Below, piece by piece: positions 1-7,490 of a stretch of DNA of 48,630 bases; the first letter of the stretch is position 1, and the number at the start of each line of letters is the position of its first letter. The notes beneath the pieces were generated by a model. That model made no database searches. It saw only the letters and a list, made by a program, of their open reading frames with translations, and was not told where the DNA came from. A program made the position numbers and the translations under genes. The DNA comes from Bacillota bacterium (GTDB lineage Bacteria > Bacillota > Clostridia > Christensenellales > Aristaeellaceae), in contig JAEYPB010000087.1 of the NCBI GenBank assembly GCA_023411175.1, positions 1 through 48,630 on the forward strand. The letters run 5' to 3'.

Positions 1-2
1 CT

Positions 3-39
3 CGCCAGAACGCCGGAGGAACCCCCCGGCGTCCTGGCG
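3..39 (-). other. GC-rich hairpin downstream of sugar-binding protein gene
   Basis: A nearly perfect inverted repeat: CGCCAG at 3-8 and ACGCCGG at 10-16 pair with CCGGCGT at 26-32 and CTGGCG at 34-39. It lies 34 bases beyond the stop codon of the minus-strand binding-protein gene. The window edge hides any U-run, so it could be a terminator or an intercistronic mRNA-stabilising hairpin of the kind that often follows binding-protein genes. Confidence 0.5.
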
Positions 40-73
40 CGACAGTTCATTACCTGCCGGTTTGCCTAATGGA

Positions 74-1291
74 TCAGCCCGCTTCGGCCTCGGTGATGGT
101 GGCCTGGAGCGCGTTGCAGGCGTCGGCCACGGTGGCCTGGCCGCTGAGCACAGAGGTCATCATCTCGGTCTGGGCGTCATACCACAGCGACTTGCGGGCG
201 GAGAAGGGGGACTGCACGCCGTAGGCGATCATGTCGGCGTAGCACTGAATGTTGAAGTCGAACTGCTCGGTGAAGTACTTCTCGGTGCCCTTGTAGGCGG
301 GGATGGCGGCCTTCGCCTTGGCCTGCAGGATGTTGGCTTCCTCGGTGCCGCAGAAGGCCAGGAAGTCCTTCACGACTTCGGGATTCTTGGTGGTGGCGGC
401 GCCGGCATAGCCCAGGCCGTTGTAGATGGAGGCGCGAACCTTGCCCTGGGGCAGGACGGCCAGGTCAAACTTGCCGTTGATCAGCTCGTTCTGGGTGTAG
501 GAGCTCATCATCCAGCTGCCCACGGTCAGCATCGCCAGCTTGCCGGCGCAGAACTGGTCGTCGGCGCTCATGTCGGTGAAGGACTCGGGGGTGGGGGAGA
601 CGCCGTCCACGAGGAGCAGGTCGGCGTAGAACTGGACGGCTTCCTGGGTCGCGGCCTGGTCGTAGCCGGCCACGCCGTCCTTGATGACGAAGCCTTCGTT
701 CTGATAGATGAAGTTGTGGTAGCCGGACTGGTCGGTGTTGGCCACGCCATAGCCGAAGATGCCCTTTTCCTTGTCGGTCAGCTGGATGGCGACTTCGCGG
801 AACTTCGCCCAATCCCAGGTGTCGTCCGGGTAGGCCACGCCGGCGGCGTCGAAGATTTCCTTGTTGTAGGCCAGCGCGATCGTGTCATAATCCTTCGGGA
901 TCGCGTAGTGGACGTCGTTCATGACGTACAGGCTGGTGACGCCCTCCGGATAGGGGGTGTAGTCGTAGTTCAGGTCGTTGAGGTCGAGCAGCGTGCCCGC
1001 CTCGGCGTACTTCGTGATCTGGTTGGCGTGCATCCACATCACGTCGGGCATTTCGCCGCCCATCGCGCCGGCTTCGAGCTTGGTCCAGTACTCGGCCCAG
1101 GGGGTCACCTGAGTTTCGATGGTCACGCCCGGGTGCTTGGCGGTGTAGGCGTCGGCGATGGCGCGCATGCCGGGTTCCTGGTTGGTATCCCAGAATGCAA
1201 AGGTGAGCGTCACCGGCGCCTCGGCGGACGCGAACGGCACGGCCGCGAGGATCAGCATCAGGGTGAGAGCGAGGGACAGAAGCTTCTTCAT
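74..1291 (-). CDS. Sugar ABC transporter substrate-binding protein (family 1)
   Basis: The 405-residue product is an exported extracellular solute-binding protein of the MalE-like family 1. It has an N-terminal signal peptide (basic MKK, hydrophobic core, predicted cut after Ala-Ser-Ala near residue 23), then the usual opening of a sugar-binding lobe (TLTFAFWDTNQ) and the conserved region around PDVMWMHANQITKYAEAG. There is no cysteine at the cleavage site, so it does not look like a lipoprotein. The start is set by AAGGAGG nine bases before ATG. It is the last gene of the visible operon, 58 bases after the GH38 alpha-mannosidase, and its permeases presumably lie beyond the window edge. Binding of a mannose-containing oligosaccharide is inferred from context only. 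Confidence 0.93.
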   Translation of the reverse strand: MKKLLSLALTLMLILAAVPFASAEAPVTLTFAFWDTNQEPGMRAIADAYTAKHPGVTIETQVTPWAEYWTKLEAGAMGGEMPDVMWMHANQITKYAEAGTLLDLNDLNYDYTPYPEGVTSLYVMNDVHYAIPKDYDTIALAYNKEIFDAAGVAYPDDTWDWAKFREVAIQLTDKEKGIFGYGVANTDQSGYHNFIYQNEGFVIKDGVAGYDQAATQEAVQFYADLLLVDGVSPTPESFTDMSADDQFCAGKLAMLTVGSWMMSSYTQNELINGKFDLAVLPQGKVRASIYNGLGYAGAATTKNPEVVKDFLAFCGTEEANILQAKAKAAIPAYKGTEKYFTEQFDFNIQCYADMIAYGVQSPFSARKSLWYDAQTEMMTSVLSGQATVADACNALQATITEAEAG

Positions 1292-1349
1292 GATAGATTT
1301 CCTCCTTATTTATTTCATGGTCACAGGACCACAGGGGAACTTGGTGGGG

Positions 1350-4031
1350 TTACTTCAGCCGCAAGGTTACGGCCTTGTAGCGGCCGAGGGTGACGCGCAC
1401 GCAGCCGTTTTCAACGGCAAGCGGCACTTCGGGTTCCTCGGCGAGGGTTGCGAGCGCGGCCTCGGAAAAGCCGGGAAGGTCGATGTCGAGCGCCGTCTCC
1501 CGGCCCTGGTTTTCGTAGAACCGGAGGATGAACGCCTCCCCGTCCATCGAGCGCTTGAAGGCGGAGAATTGGACGTTGGGCGCGTCCCACCGGAAGGGGA
1601 GGTCAAGGCGCTCCGGGCCGAAAGGATCGCCGGGCGTCCTCATCGCGTGGGCGACGGTTGGGTAGAGGAAGGACTGTGCCAGCGGCAGGAAGGGGGCTTT
1701 GTCGCCTTCGTCTGGCCGGTAGGGCAGGTAGGCCCATTCGATCACCTGCTCGCCCAGGCACTGGGCGCCGGGGGTGTCGAAGGCCTCCGAGGCCGCGCCC
1801 GCGCGCATGCGGGTGTTTCGGCGGCCCATCTTCTGAAAGCCTCGCAGGAGGGTAATGCCCAGGTCGATTCCGCCGCCAAGCGGATCGGGGAGGGCTTCGT
1901 AATCGTAGAGCCCCTTCAGTGCCACCGCCAGGCCCTTCTCCCCGTCCCGAACGGCGAGCCATTCCCGGCAGGGGAGCAGCTGCGTCGGCGGCTGCAGCCA
2001 GGGTTCGATCTCCTTTTGCCGCGCCACCGGGCGGTCAAGGATTGCCAGATGGCCCTGGGACAGCACGGTCTCCGCCTTGACGCCGGTGGGAATCCTGAGC
2101 CGGATGCGGTGGTCGCGGGCGGTGTTGACGAGGGTCATCTTTACGTCCGCACGGCGGGTTCCCCGGGTGAGCGAGATGTCGAAGACGACGGGAACGCGCG
2201 CGTCTGTTCGGCTGCGCTCGTCGCCGTGAAGCGCCTCGGGCACGATGAGGTCGCCCTTGATTCGAAGCGTCGCCCGCACGCCGCCCATTTCCGTAAGGCG
2301 GCTTTCAAAATTGAAGGCGGTGGAGCGGATCACGGAACCCGGCGTCCAGGGCGGCGCGAAATCCCACGCGTCACCGGCGTCGGCCTCCTCCTCGAGGAGG
2401 TTCAGGTTCGGCCAGAGGCGGCCGGTCTCCTTGTCGAAGAGCTCGATCAGCGCGCCGCGGGCGGTCACGCGGAGGAATTCGTTTTCAATGAAGCCGTCGC
2501 CGCCTTTGAGCGCGCCGTCCGGCTCCGAGGCGCCTGTGGGAGCTGCCTCGTAGGCCTCGATTCCGTCCGTCGGCGGTGCCATGAACAGGACCTTTCTAAA
2601 GACCGGCGCGGGGAAGGCGTCGTTTCGGGGCTGGCCGAGGCCGTTTGATTCGATGGCCTCTCTCGGCAGCACCTGGGTGGGCAGCTTCCGTCCGTCCCGG
2701 GTGCGCATCTGGACGGGTTCGTTGCCCACCGCCAGCCATGCCTCGGCGAGCTGCGGCGCGCGGGCGGCGACCGGCGCGTACACGAGGCAGCCGCGGCCGT
2801 CTGCCGGCTTCATGCGCCCGGCCATGTGGGCCATCGCCTCGTGGATGATCCCCGAAGCGATCTGGCGCACACCGGCGTTTCTGGCCTCCATCTCCACGTG
2901 CACCTCGTCCACCGAGGAGCCGTGGATGGAGTCGTGGGCGCTGTTGACGAGCAGGAACTTCCATGCCTCGTCGAAGAGCGCGGGGCGAGACTTGTAGCCC
3001 ATGCGCTCCGCCATCGCGGCGAGGGGCTCGGCGTAGCGTTCGAGCAGCGCCTCACAGGCGAAGTTCTGGCGCTTGAGGTAGCTTCGGGTGGACAGCGCGC
3101 CGAGGAGCACGTACTGGTACTTGGAACCGGTGAGTTCCATATCGTACACGGCGGGGGTGTGGATGTTCGAGCGCACATGGCGCACGTATTCCTCGACGTC
3201 GCCCATCACAAAATCGATCTCGTCCTGCATGCGGTTGGCTTCGGCCACCGAGTCCCCCACGTTGATCTGGGGGGGCAGGTGGTCGTAGCCCGCGATCAGC
3301 GGGATGATGCCGCTGGGGTAGCGGTCCTTGATGCGCATAACGTTTTCCACAAGGTTTTTGGCGATGCGCCTGGGGTCGTCGTGCACGGCCAGCGCCTTGT
3401 GGTACTCGAAGGACAGGTAGTCCGGGTAGTAGGGTACCTCTCGGGGTTGGATCGGGTCGATGGGCTTATCGAAGATGTCGAACGCGCCGGTGTAGCTTTC
3501 GCGGAAGTGGCTCGCCAGCACGCGGGAGCCGTCCAGTCCCTCATAGAGGAACTCGTCCGGGTGCCCGCCCGCGACCTCCGGCATGCCGCGCATGAACAGA
3601 AGGCTGTCGATGCCGAAGCCGTTCAGGATCTGCGGCATCTGCGGCGGGTGGCCGAAGTTGTCCGGCAGGTATCCGGCGCGCATGATTCCGCCGAAGCGAA
3701 GCGCCTCGCGCCGCCCGTACAGGCAGTTGCGGATCATGTTCTCCGCGCTGGGCAGCCATTCGTCAAACTGGGTGTAGAAGGGGCCGATTTTGAGCTTGCC
3801 CTCGGCGATCAGCGAGCGCATCGCGCCCTCTTCCTCCGGCGCGACGTCCAAGTACTCCAAGAGCGGGAAAACCTGGCCGTCCAGCACGTAGCAGGCAAAA
3901 TCTGCCCGCGCCGCGGCCTTTTTGAGGTCTTCCAGCGCCTCCGTCGTCCAGAAGCGGTAGCTCCGGAGGGGTTGATACCACTCGATGTCCAGGTGTCCCG
4001 CCGTGATGATGAAGCCGGTCAGCTTGCCCAT
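1350..4031 (-). CDS. Glycoside hydrolase family 38 alpha-mannosidase
   Basis: The 893-residue protein is a GH38 alpha-mannosidase, which removes alpha-linked mannose by a retaining mechanism using a bound divalent metal. The N-terminal catalytic barrel starts at once with HLDIEW (His13 and Asp15, metal ligands) and carries PDNFGHPPQMPQIL around residues 123-136, in which Asp124 is the expected nucleophile. A middle helical domain with the family's HDSIHGSSVDEVH segment and the C-terminal beta-sandwich domains follow, so the length is complete. No signal peptide is seen, so it acts in the cytoplasm on imported saccharides. It is cotranscribed with the binding protein at 74-1291. A decayed LacI-type regulator gene sits directly upstream. 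Linkage specificity (1,2 / 1,3 / 1,6, or mannosylglycerate) cannot be read from the sequence. Confidence 0.95.
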   Translation of the reverse strand: MGKLTGFIITAGHLDIEWYQPLRSYRFWTTEALEDLKKAAARADFACYVLDGQVFPLLEYLDVAPEEEGAMRSLIAEGKLKIGPFYTQFDEWLPSAENMIRNCLYGRREALRFGGIMRAGYLPDNFGHPPQMPQILNGFGIDSLLFMRGMPEVAGGHPDEFLYEGLDGSRVLASHFRESYTGAFDIFDKPIDPIQPREVPYYPDYLSFEYHKALAVHDDPRRIAKNLVENVMRIKDRYPSGIIPLIAGYDHLPPQINVGDSVAEANRMQDEIDFVMGDVEEYVRHVRSNIHTPAVYDMELTGSKYQYVLLGALSTRSYLKRQNFACEALLERYAEPLAAMAERMGYKSRPALFDEAWKFLLVNSAHDSIHGSSVDEVHVEMEARNAGVRQIASGIIHEAMAHMAGRMKPADGRGCLVYAPVAARAPQLAEAWLAVGNEPVQMRTRDGRKLPTQVLPREAIESNGLGQPRNDAFPAPVFRKVLFMAPPTDGIEAYEAAPTGASEPDGALKGGDGFIENEFLRVTARGALIELFDKETGRLWPNLNLLEEEADAGDAWDFAPPWTPGSVIRSTAFNFESRLTEMGGVRATLRIKGDLIVPEALHGDERSRTDARVPVVFDISLTRGTRRADVKMTLVNTARDHRIRLRIPTGVKAETVLSQGHLAILDRPVARQKEIEPWLQPPTQLLPCREWLAVRDGEKGLAVALKGLYDYEALPDPLGGGIDLGITLLRGFQKMGRRNTRMRAGAASEAFDTPGAQCLGEQVIEWAYLPYRPDEGDKAPFLPLAQSFLYPTVAHAMRTPGDPFGPERLDLPFRWDAPNVQFSAFKRSMDGEAFILRFYENQGRETALDIDLPGFSEAALATLAEEPEVPLAVENGCVRVTLGRYKAVTLRLK

Positions 4032-4032
4032 G

Positions 4033-4433
4033 CTATGCCCTTTCCGTGAGCGCGTCCAGCCGCCGGATCGCCTCCGCAGCGCGCCCCGTGTGGTAAATGC
4101 TCTTCTGGGGATTGCCCGGGTTCCCGGTCACGACCGCCCGTCCCGCCGGAGCAGCTGGCGGCTCTCGCCCAGCTCCGGGTGCGGGAAATGCGCCTTGATC
4201 AGCGCGACCGTGCCCGATGAAGGGGGCGGACAGGTCGGTAACGGTGAAGCCAATGTTGTACGAGCGGTGCTGCCTCGGCAATTGCGCGTAAGGATTGCGT
4301 CGGCAGCCCAGCGCGTTGATCGCTCGAGCACGCGCCGACGCGTGTACCCGCTCACCTTCTCCCGCCGTTGAGAACCATTAAAACCGTTCCGGCGGACGTT
4401 CTTGCCGATTGCGTATTGATATATTCTTCGCAA
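4033..4433 (-). pseudogene. Decayed LacI-family transcriptional regulator
   Basis: Reading the minus strand in alternating frames recovers a LacI-type N-terminus. It consists of an ATG at 4433, a helix-turn-helix with SAGTVLMVLNG, then REKVSGYTRRRVLE, then INALGCRRNPYAQ, then SYNIGFTVTDLSAPFIG, which is the standard entry into the sugar-binding domain. At least three small frameshifts separate these pieces, and most of the effector domain is missing. The last part (about 4033-4220) reads, with one more frameshift, as ALIKAHFPHPELGESR then VVTGNPGNPQKSIYHTGRA, a C-terminal fragment I do not recognise. It ends directly before the GH38 gene, so it probably once repressed that operon. Confidence 0.75.
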
Positions 4434-4742
4434 TTCGCTCTATTGAACAAATTGGACTGGCCTAATATGGGCGCTGCGCGGATGGCCTGCCTCTGGATCA
4501 TTTCGGGATTTTTTCTTTTAAATCTTGCGAGGCGGGCTTTTTGGCTCCAAGTGCCCCGGCCGGGTTTTGTGGGTGTGCCGCGCCTTTGGGCGGCCCCGCC
4601 GTTTCGGGTGCGCATTTTGGGCCGGATGGCCGGCGGCGGCGTCCTCCGAGCAGTTTTTTGCGCTTGGGGAGTTCGCGAAGCCTTTACTGAATTTGCGGTT
4701 TTTCGGGCGTTTCAACCATCCGGGATACCTCAATTTACTTAG
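4434..4742. other. Intergenic stretch without a supported gene
   Basis: About 310 bases between the dead lacI-like gene and the divergent promoters. Open frames here are short and match nothing I recognise, and no convincing hairpin with a U-run is seen. If the minus-strand promoter at 4743 is real, this stretch is the untranslated 5' leader of the GH38 operon. Confidence 0.5.
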
Positions 4743-4748
4743 ATTATA
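4743..4748 (-). promoter_or_regulatory. -10 box of the GH38/binding-protein operon promoter
   Basis: On the minus strand a perfect TATAAT lies at 4748-4743 with no recognisable -35 hexamer 16-18 bases upstream, as expected for an activator-dependent promoter. It lies back to back with the araC promoter, so one regulator could act on both. Confidence 0.45.
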
Positions 4749-4762
4749 ACAGCCTGTTTTAC

Positions 4763-4791
4763 TTGACGAACAGATCATTTTGTTGCACAAT
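4763..4791 (+). promoter_or_regulatory. Promoter of the AraC regulator at 4825
   Basis: TTGACG at 4763-4768 and CACAAT at 4786-4791 are separated by 17 bases. The predicted transcript would start near 4798, which rules out the in-frame ATG at 4780 and supports a start at 4819 or 4825. Confidence 0.6.
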
Positions 4792-4808
4792 AGATTCAAA
4801 ATGTTGCA
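4781..4808 (+). promoter_or_regulatory. 21-bp-spaced direct repeat, possible AraC-type operator
   Basis: The heptamer TGTTGCA occurs at 4781-4787 and again at 4802-4808, exactly 21 bases apart on the same strand. Directly repeated half-sites two helical turns apart are the classic binding layout for AraC-family proteins. The pair overlaps the -10 box and start point of the araC gene, which would suit autorepression. Whether the protein binds it is inference. Confidence 0.4.
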
Positions 4809-4824
4809 TGCGGAGCGGATGACC

Positions 4825-5673
4825 ATGGAAATCTACTGGAGCGACAAGGCTGCGGACAAGGATGTCTATGTTTTGCAGTGCGGCAGCGAGGCGTGCGCGA
4901 AGGGCCATCAGTACGGCCCCGCCGTGCGGGACCACTACCTGATTCACTACGTGGCGTCCGGAAAGGGCGTATTCTATGTGGAGGGGCACGAGTATCCGGT
5001 GGGGCCGAAGCAGGGTTTCACCATCTTCCCCGGCCAGGTGACCACCTACCGGGCGGATGATTACGACCCCTGGGTGTACTGCTGGGTGGGGTATGACGGG
5101 CGCACCGCCGCGATCCTGACGGAGACCATCGGGCTGACGAAGGACGAGCCGGTCTTCCACCTGGATTCGGAGGTGGATCCCTTCGAGCGCGTCCGCCGGA
5201 TGATGCGCGCCGCGTCCGAAATGCGGTTGGGCGATATGGCGATGCTGGGCGGGCTCTATCAGCTCCTGTCCGAGATCGGCCAGGGGCGCACCAGCGCCCA
5301 CGAGGAGCTCGACACCCGCTACTACAAAAAGGCGGTGTGGTACCTCGAGGGCAACTACCAGCGGGATGTGCGCATCACCGACGTGGCGGCCTTCGTGGGC
5401 CTCAGCCGATCGCAGCTTTTTCGGGTGTTCCGGCGGGCGTCGGGGCTGTCTCCGAAGGAGTACCTGAACGTGCTGCGCGTTGAGCGAGCGGCGAAGCTCC
5501 TCAGGGCGACCGATCTTTCGTTGGAACAGATTGCGCTGTCTTCCGGTTTTTCGTCTGCCGGGCGGCTCAACGTCGTATTCCGGGAGCGCTACAGTACCTC
5601 GCCCAGCCAGTACAGAAAGGAGATACACCAGGCCGCAGACGGCGACCAGGAGGCGTTGATGTCCGACGACTGA
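4825..5673 (+). CDS. AraC-family transcriptional regulator
   Basis: The 282-residue regulator has an N-terminal cupin-type sugar-sensing domain (about residues 1-160, with YVASGKGVFYVEGHEYPV and FPGQVTTYRADDYDPWVYCWVGYDG typical of the AraC ligand-binding fold) and a C-terminal double helix-turn-helix (about 175-265, with LSRSQLFRVFRRASGLSPKEYLN and GFSSAGRLNVVFRERYSTSPSQYR). The start at 4825 is preferred because GGAG lies nine bases upstream and the promoter is too close for the ATG at 4780; 4819 is possible. It is divergent from the GH38 alpha-mannosidase operon, so activation of that operon in response to a mannoside is the likely role. The effector is unknown. Confidence 0.93.
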   Translation: MEIYWSDKAADKDVYVLQCGSEACAKGHQYGPAVRDHYLIHYVASGKGVFYVEGHEYPVGPKQGFTIFPGQVTTYRADDYDPWVYCWVGYDGRTAAILTETIGLTKDEPVFHLDSEVDPFERVRRMMRAASEMRLGDMAMLGGLYQLLSEIGQGRTSAHEELDTRYYKKAVWYLEGNYQRDVRITDVAAFVGLSRSQLFRVFRRASGLSPKEYLNVLRVERAAKLLRATDLSLEQIALSSGFSSAGRLNVVFRERYSTSPSQYRKEIHQAADGDQEALMSDD

Positions 5674-5681
5674 TCCTGTAC

Positions 5682-5701
5682 AGGGAGGGGAATTCCTCCC
5701 T
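5682..5701 (+). terminator. Terminator after the AraC gene
   Basis: AGGGAGG at 5682-5688 pairs with CCTCCCT at 5695-5701 around a six-base loop and is followed by a short TTT. The weak U-run lowers confidence. Confidence 0.55.
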
Positions 5702-5736
5702 TTGGGGCTTGCTTTTGTTAATTCCGCGTTTTGTGG

Positions 5737-5764
5737 TTGACATCGCCCGGCGCGATGGTATAAT
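5737..5764 (+). promoter_or_regulatory. Consensus promoter of the T-box/trpB transcript
   Basis: A perfect TTGACA at 5737-5742 and a perfect TATAAT at 5759-5764 are 16 bases apart. Transcription would start near 5771, at the head of the T-box leader. Such a strong promoter fits a gene controlled mainly by attenuation. Confidence 0.85.
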
Positions 5765-5770
5765 ACCCAT

Positions 5771-6030
5771 AAACCTGTGATGCGGAGTAGTACGCGCTGT
5801 ATCCGATTCTCAGAGAGCCGCCGATGGTGCGAGTGCGGTATGAGGATGCGCGCCGAATGGACCGCTGAGGGCGGAGCGAACGGCCATGCCGCTAGTATCC
5901 GACGGGGGCTTCACCCGTTATCCGCGAAGCGCATATGCTGGTATGCGAAAGCGAGCGGCCGGGTTTTCCGGCTACACGGGTGGCACCGCAGACGAAAGTC
6001 TGTCCCATGATTGGGACAGACTTTTTTTAT
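5771..6030 (+). promoter_or_regulatory. T-box riboswitch leader, tryptophan-specific
   Basis: The untranslated leader has a stem I with the conserved CAGAGAG and GATGGTGCGAG elements. A specifier loop follows, reading GAA-TGG-AC with TGG (Trp) at 5858-5860, and then the T-box core GGGTGGCACCGC at 5978-5989. The TGGC bulge is complementary to GCCA, matching a tRNA whose discriminator base is G, as in bacterial tRNA-Trp. The intrinsic terminator is AGTCTGTCCC (5997-6006) pairing with GGGACAGACT (6013-6022) followed by seven T. Uncharged tRNA-Trp should stabilise the antiterminator and turn on the gene at 6072. The Trp assignment is supported by both the specifier and the acceptor-end match. Confidence 0.93.
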
Positions 6031-6071
6031 TGCCCGCAACCGGCACAATAGAAAAAAGGAGGGTTCCCGCC

Positions 6072-7418
6072 ATGAAGAACATCCCCTACCGCTACTACCT
6101 GCCGGAAGAGAAGCTGCCCAAGTCCTGGTACAACCTGCGCGCCGACATGAAGGAAAAGCCGGAGCCCCTCGTCAACCCCGGCACAGGAAAACCCGTGACC
6201 GCGGACGACCTGCGCCCCGTCTTCTGCGACGAGCTCGTCCGTCAGGAACTGGACGACGACACCGCCGAGTTCCCGATTCCCCAGCCCATCCTGGATATGT
6301 ACCGCATCTACCGCCCGTCGCCCATCGTCCGCGCCTACCGCCTGGAGGAGGCGCTGAAGACGCCCGCCCGCATCTACTACAAGTTCGAGGGCAACAACAC
6401 CTCCGGCAGCCACAAGCTCAATTCCGCGCTGGCGCAGGCCTACTACGCCAAGGCGCAGGGTATGAAGCGCCTCACCACCGAAACCGGCGCGGGCCAGTGG
6501 GGCACGGCGCTGGCCGAAGCCTGTGCGGCCTTCGGGCTGGACCTGACCGTGTATATGGTCAAGGGCTCCTACAACCAGAAACCCTACCGCAAGGACGTCA
6601 TGCGCACCTTCGGCGCGAAAGTCATCGCCAGCCCCAGCGACACCACGAACGCCGGGCGCGCCATCCTCGAAAAGGACCCGGACACCACCGGCAGCCTGGG
6701 CTGCGCCATCTCGGAGGCGGTGGAAAAGGCCGTGACCAGCGAGGACTGCCGCTACGTGCTGGGCTCGGTCCTGAACCAGGTGCTCCTGCACCAGTCGGTG
6801 ATCGGCCTTGAGAGCTACGCGGCGCTGAAGGATTTTGGCGAATACCCGGATGTCGTGATCGGCTGCGCCGGCGGCGGCAGCAACCTGGGCGGCCTGATCG
6901 GACCCTTCATGCGCGACAAGCTGACCGGCGAAAGGCCGGATACCCGCTTTGTGGCGGTGGAGCCCGCCTCCTGCCCGTCCCTGACCCGGGGCCGGTTCGA
7001 GTACGACTTCTGCGACACCGGCAAGATCACCCCAATGGCCAAGATGTACACGCTGGGCTCGGGGTTCATCCCCTCCCCGAACCACGCGGGCGGCCTCCGC
7101 TACCACGGCATGTCGCCCATGATCTCCAAGCTCTACCACGACGGCTACATGGAAGCGGTCGCCTACGAGCAGACCCAGGTGTTCGACTCGGCGGTGGAGT
7201 TCGCGCGGCTCGAGACGATCCTGCCCGCGCCGGAGTCCGCCCACGCCATCCGCTGCGCGATGGACGAGGCCGTCCGCTGCCGCGAATCGGGAGAGGAGAA
7301 AGTCATCCTCTTCGGCCTGACCGGCACCGGCTACTTCGACATGACCGCCTATGCCAGCTACTTCGACGGCGCGATGACCGACCACGTGCCGGGAAATGAC
7401 GAGATCGCGGCGCGGTAA
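6072..7418 (+). CDS. trpB: Tryptophan synthase beta chain, TrpB2 type
   Basis: The 448-residue PLP enzyme joins indole (or a related nucleophile) with serine to make tryptophan. GSHKLNSA carries the Schiff-base lysine (Lys115), ETGAGQWG is the catalytic loop with the conserved Glu, and GCAGGGSNLGG is the phosphate-binding loop. Its length and the N-terminal extension fit the TrpB2 subgroup rather than the approximately 400-residue TrpB1 that partners TrpA. The start follows AAAGGAGGG; earlier in-frame starts fall inside the T-box leader. No trpA or other trp gene is adjacent. The Trp-specific T-box upstream means expression rises when tryptophan runs short, which supports a role in making Trp, probably by salvaging indole. 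Confidence 0.95.
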   Translation: MKNIPYRYYLPEEKLPKSWYNLRADMKEKPEPLVNPGTGKPVTADDLRPVFCDELVRQELDDDTAEFPIPQPILDMYRIYRPSPIVRAYRLEEALKTPARIYYKFEGNNTSGSHKLNSALAQAYYAKAQGMKRLTTETGAGQWGTALAEACAAFGLDLTVYMVKGSYNQKPYRKDVMRTFGAKVIASPSDTTNAGRAILEKDPDTTGSLGCAISEAVEKAVTSEDCRYVLGSVLNQVLLHQSVIGLESYAALKDFGEYPDVVIGCAGGGSNLGGLIGPFMRDKLTGERPDTRFVAVEPASCPSLTRGRFEYDFCDTGKITPMAKMYTLGSGFIPSPNHAGGLRYHGMSPMISKLYHDGYMEAVAYEQTQVFDSAVEFARLETILPAPESAHAIRCAMDEAVRCRESGEEKVILFGLTGTGYFDMTAYASYFDGAMTDHVPGNDEIAAR

Positions 7419-7436
7419 ATCCGGATTCAACGCTCA

Positions 7437-7468
7437 AAGGCCCTGTTCCCAAGCGGGAACAGGGCCTT
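7437..7468. terminator. Terminator between convergent trpB and MATE genes
   Basis: A 14-base-pair perfect stem runs from AAGGCCCTGTTCCC (7437-7450) to its complement at 7455-7468, with the loop AAGC. U-runs are short on both sides, but the stem's strength and position between convergent genes make a bidirectional terminator likely. Confidence 0.75.
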
Positions 7469-7490
7469 CACACGTGCAAAAGATGATGTC

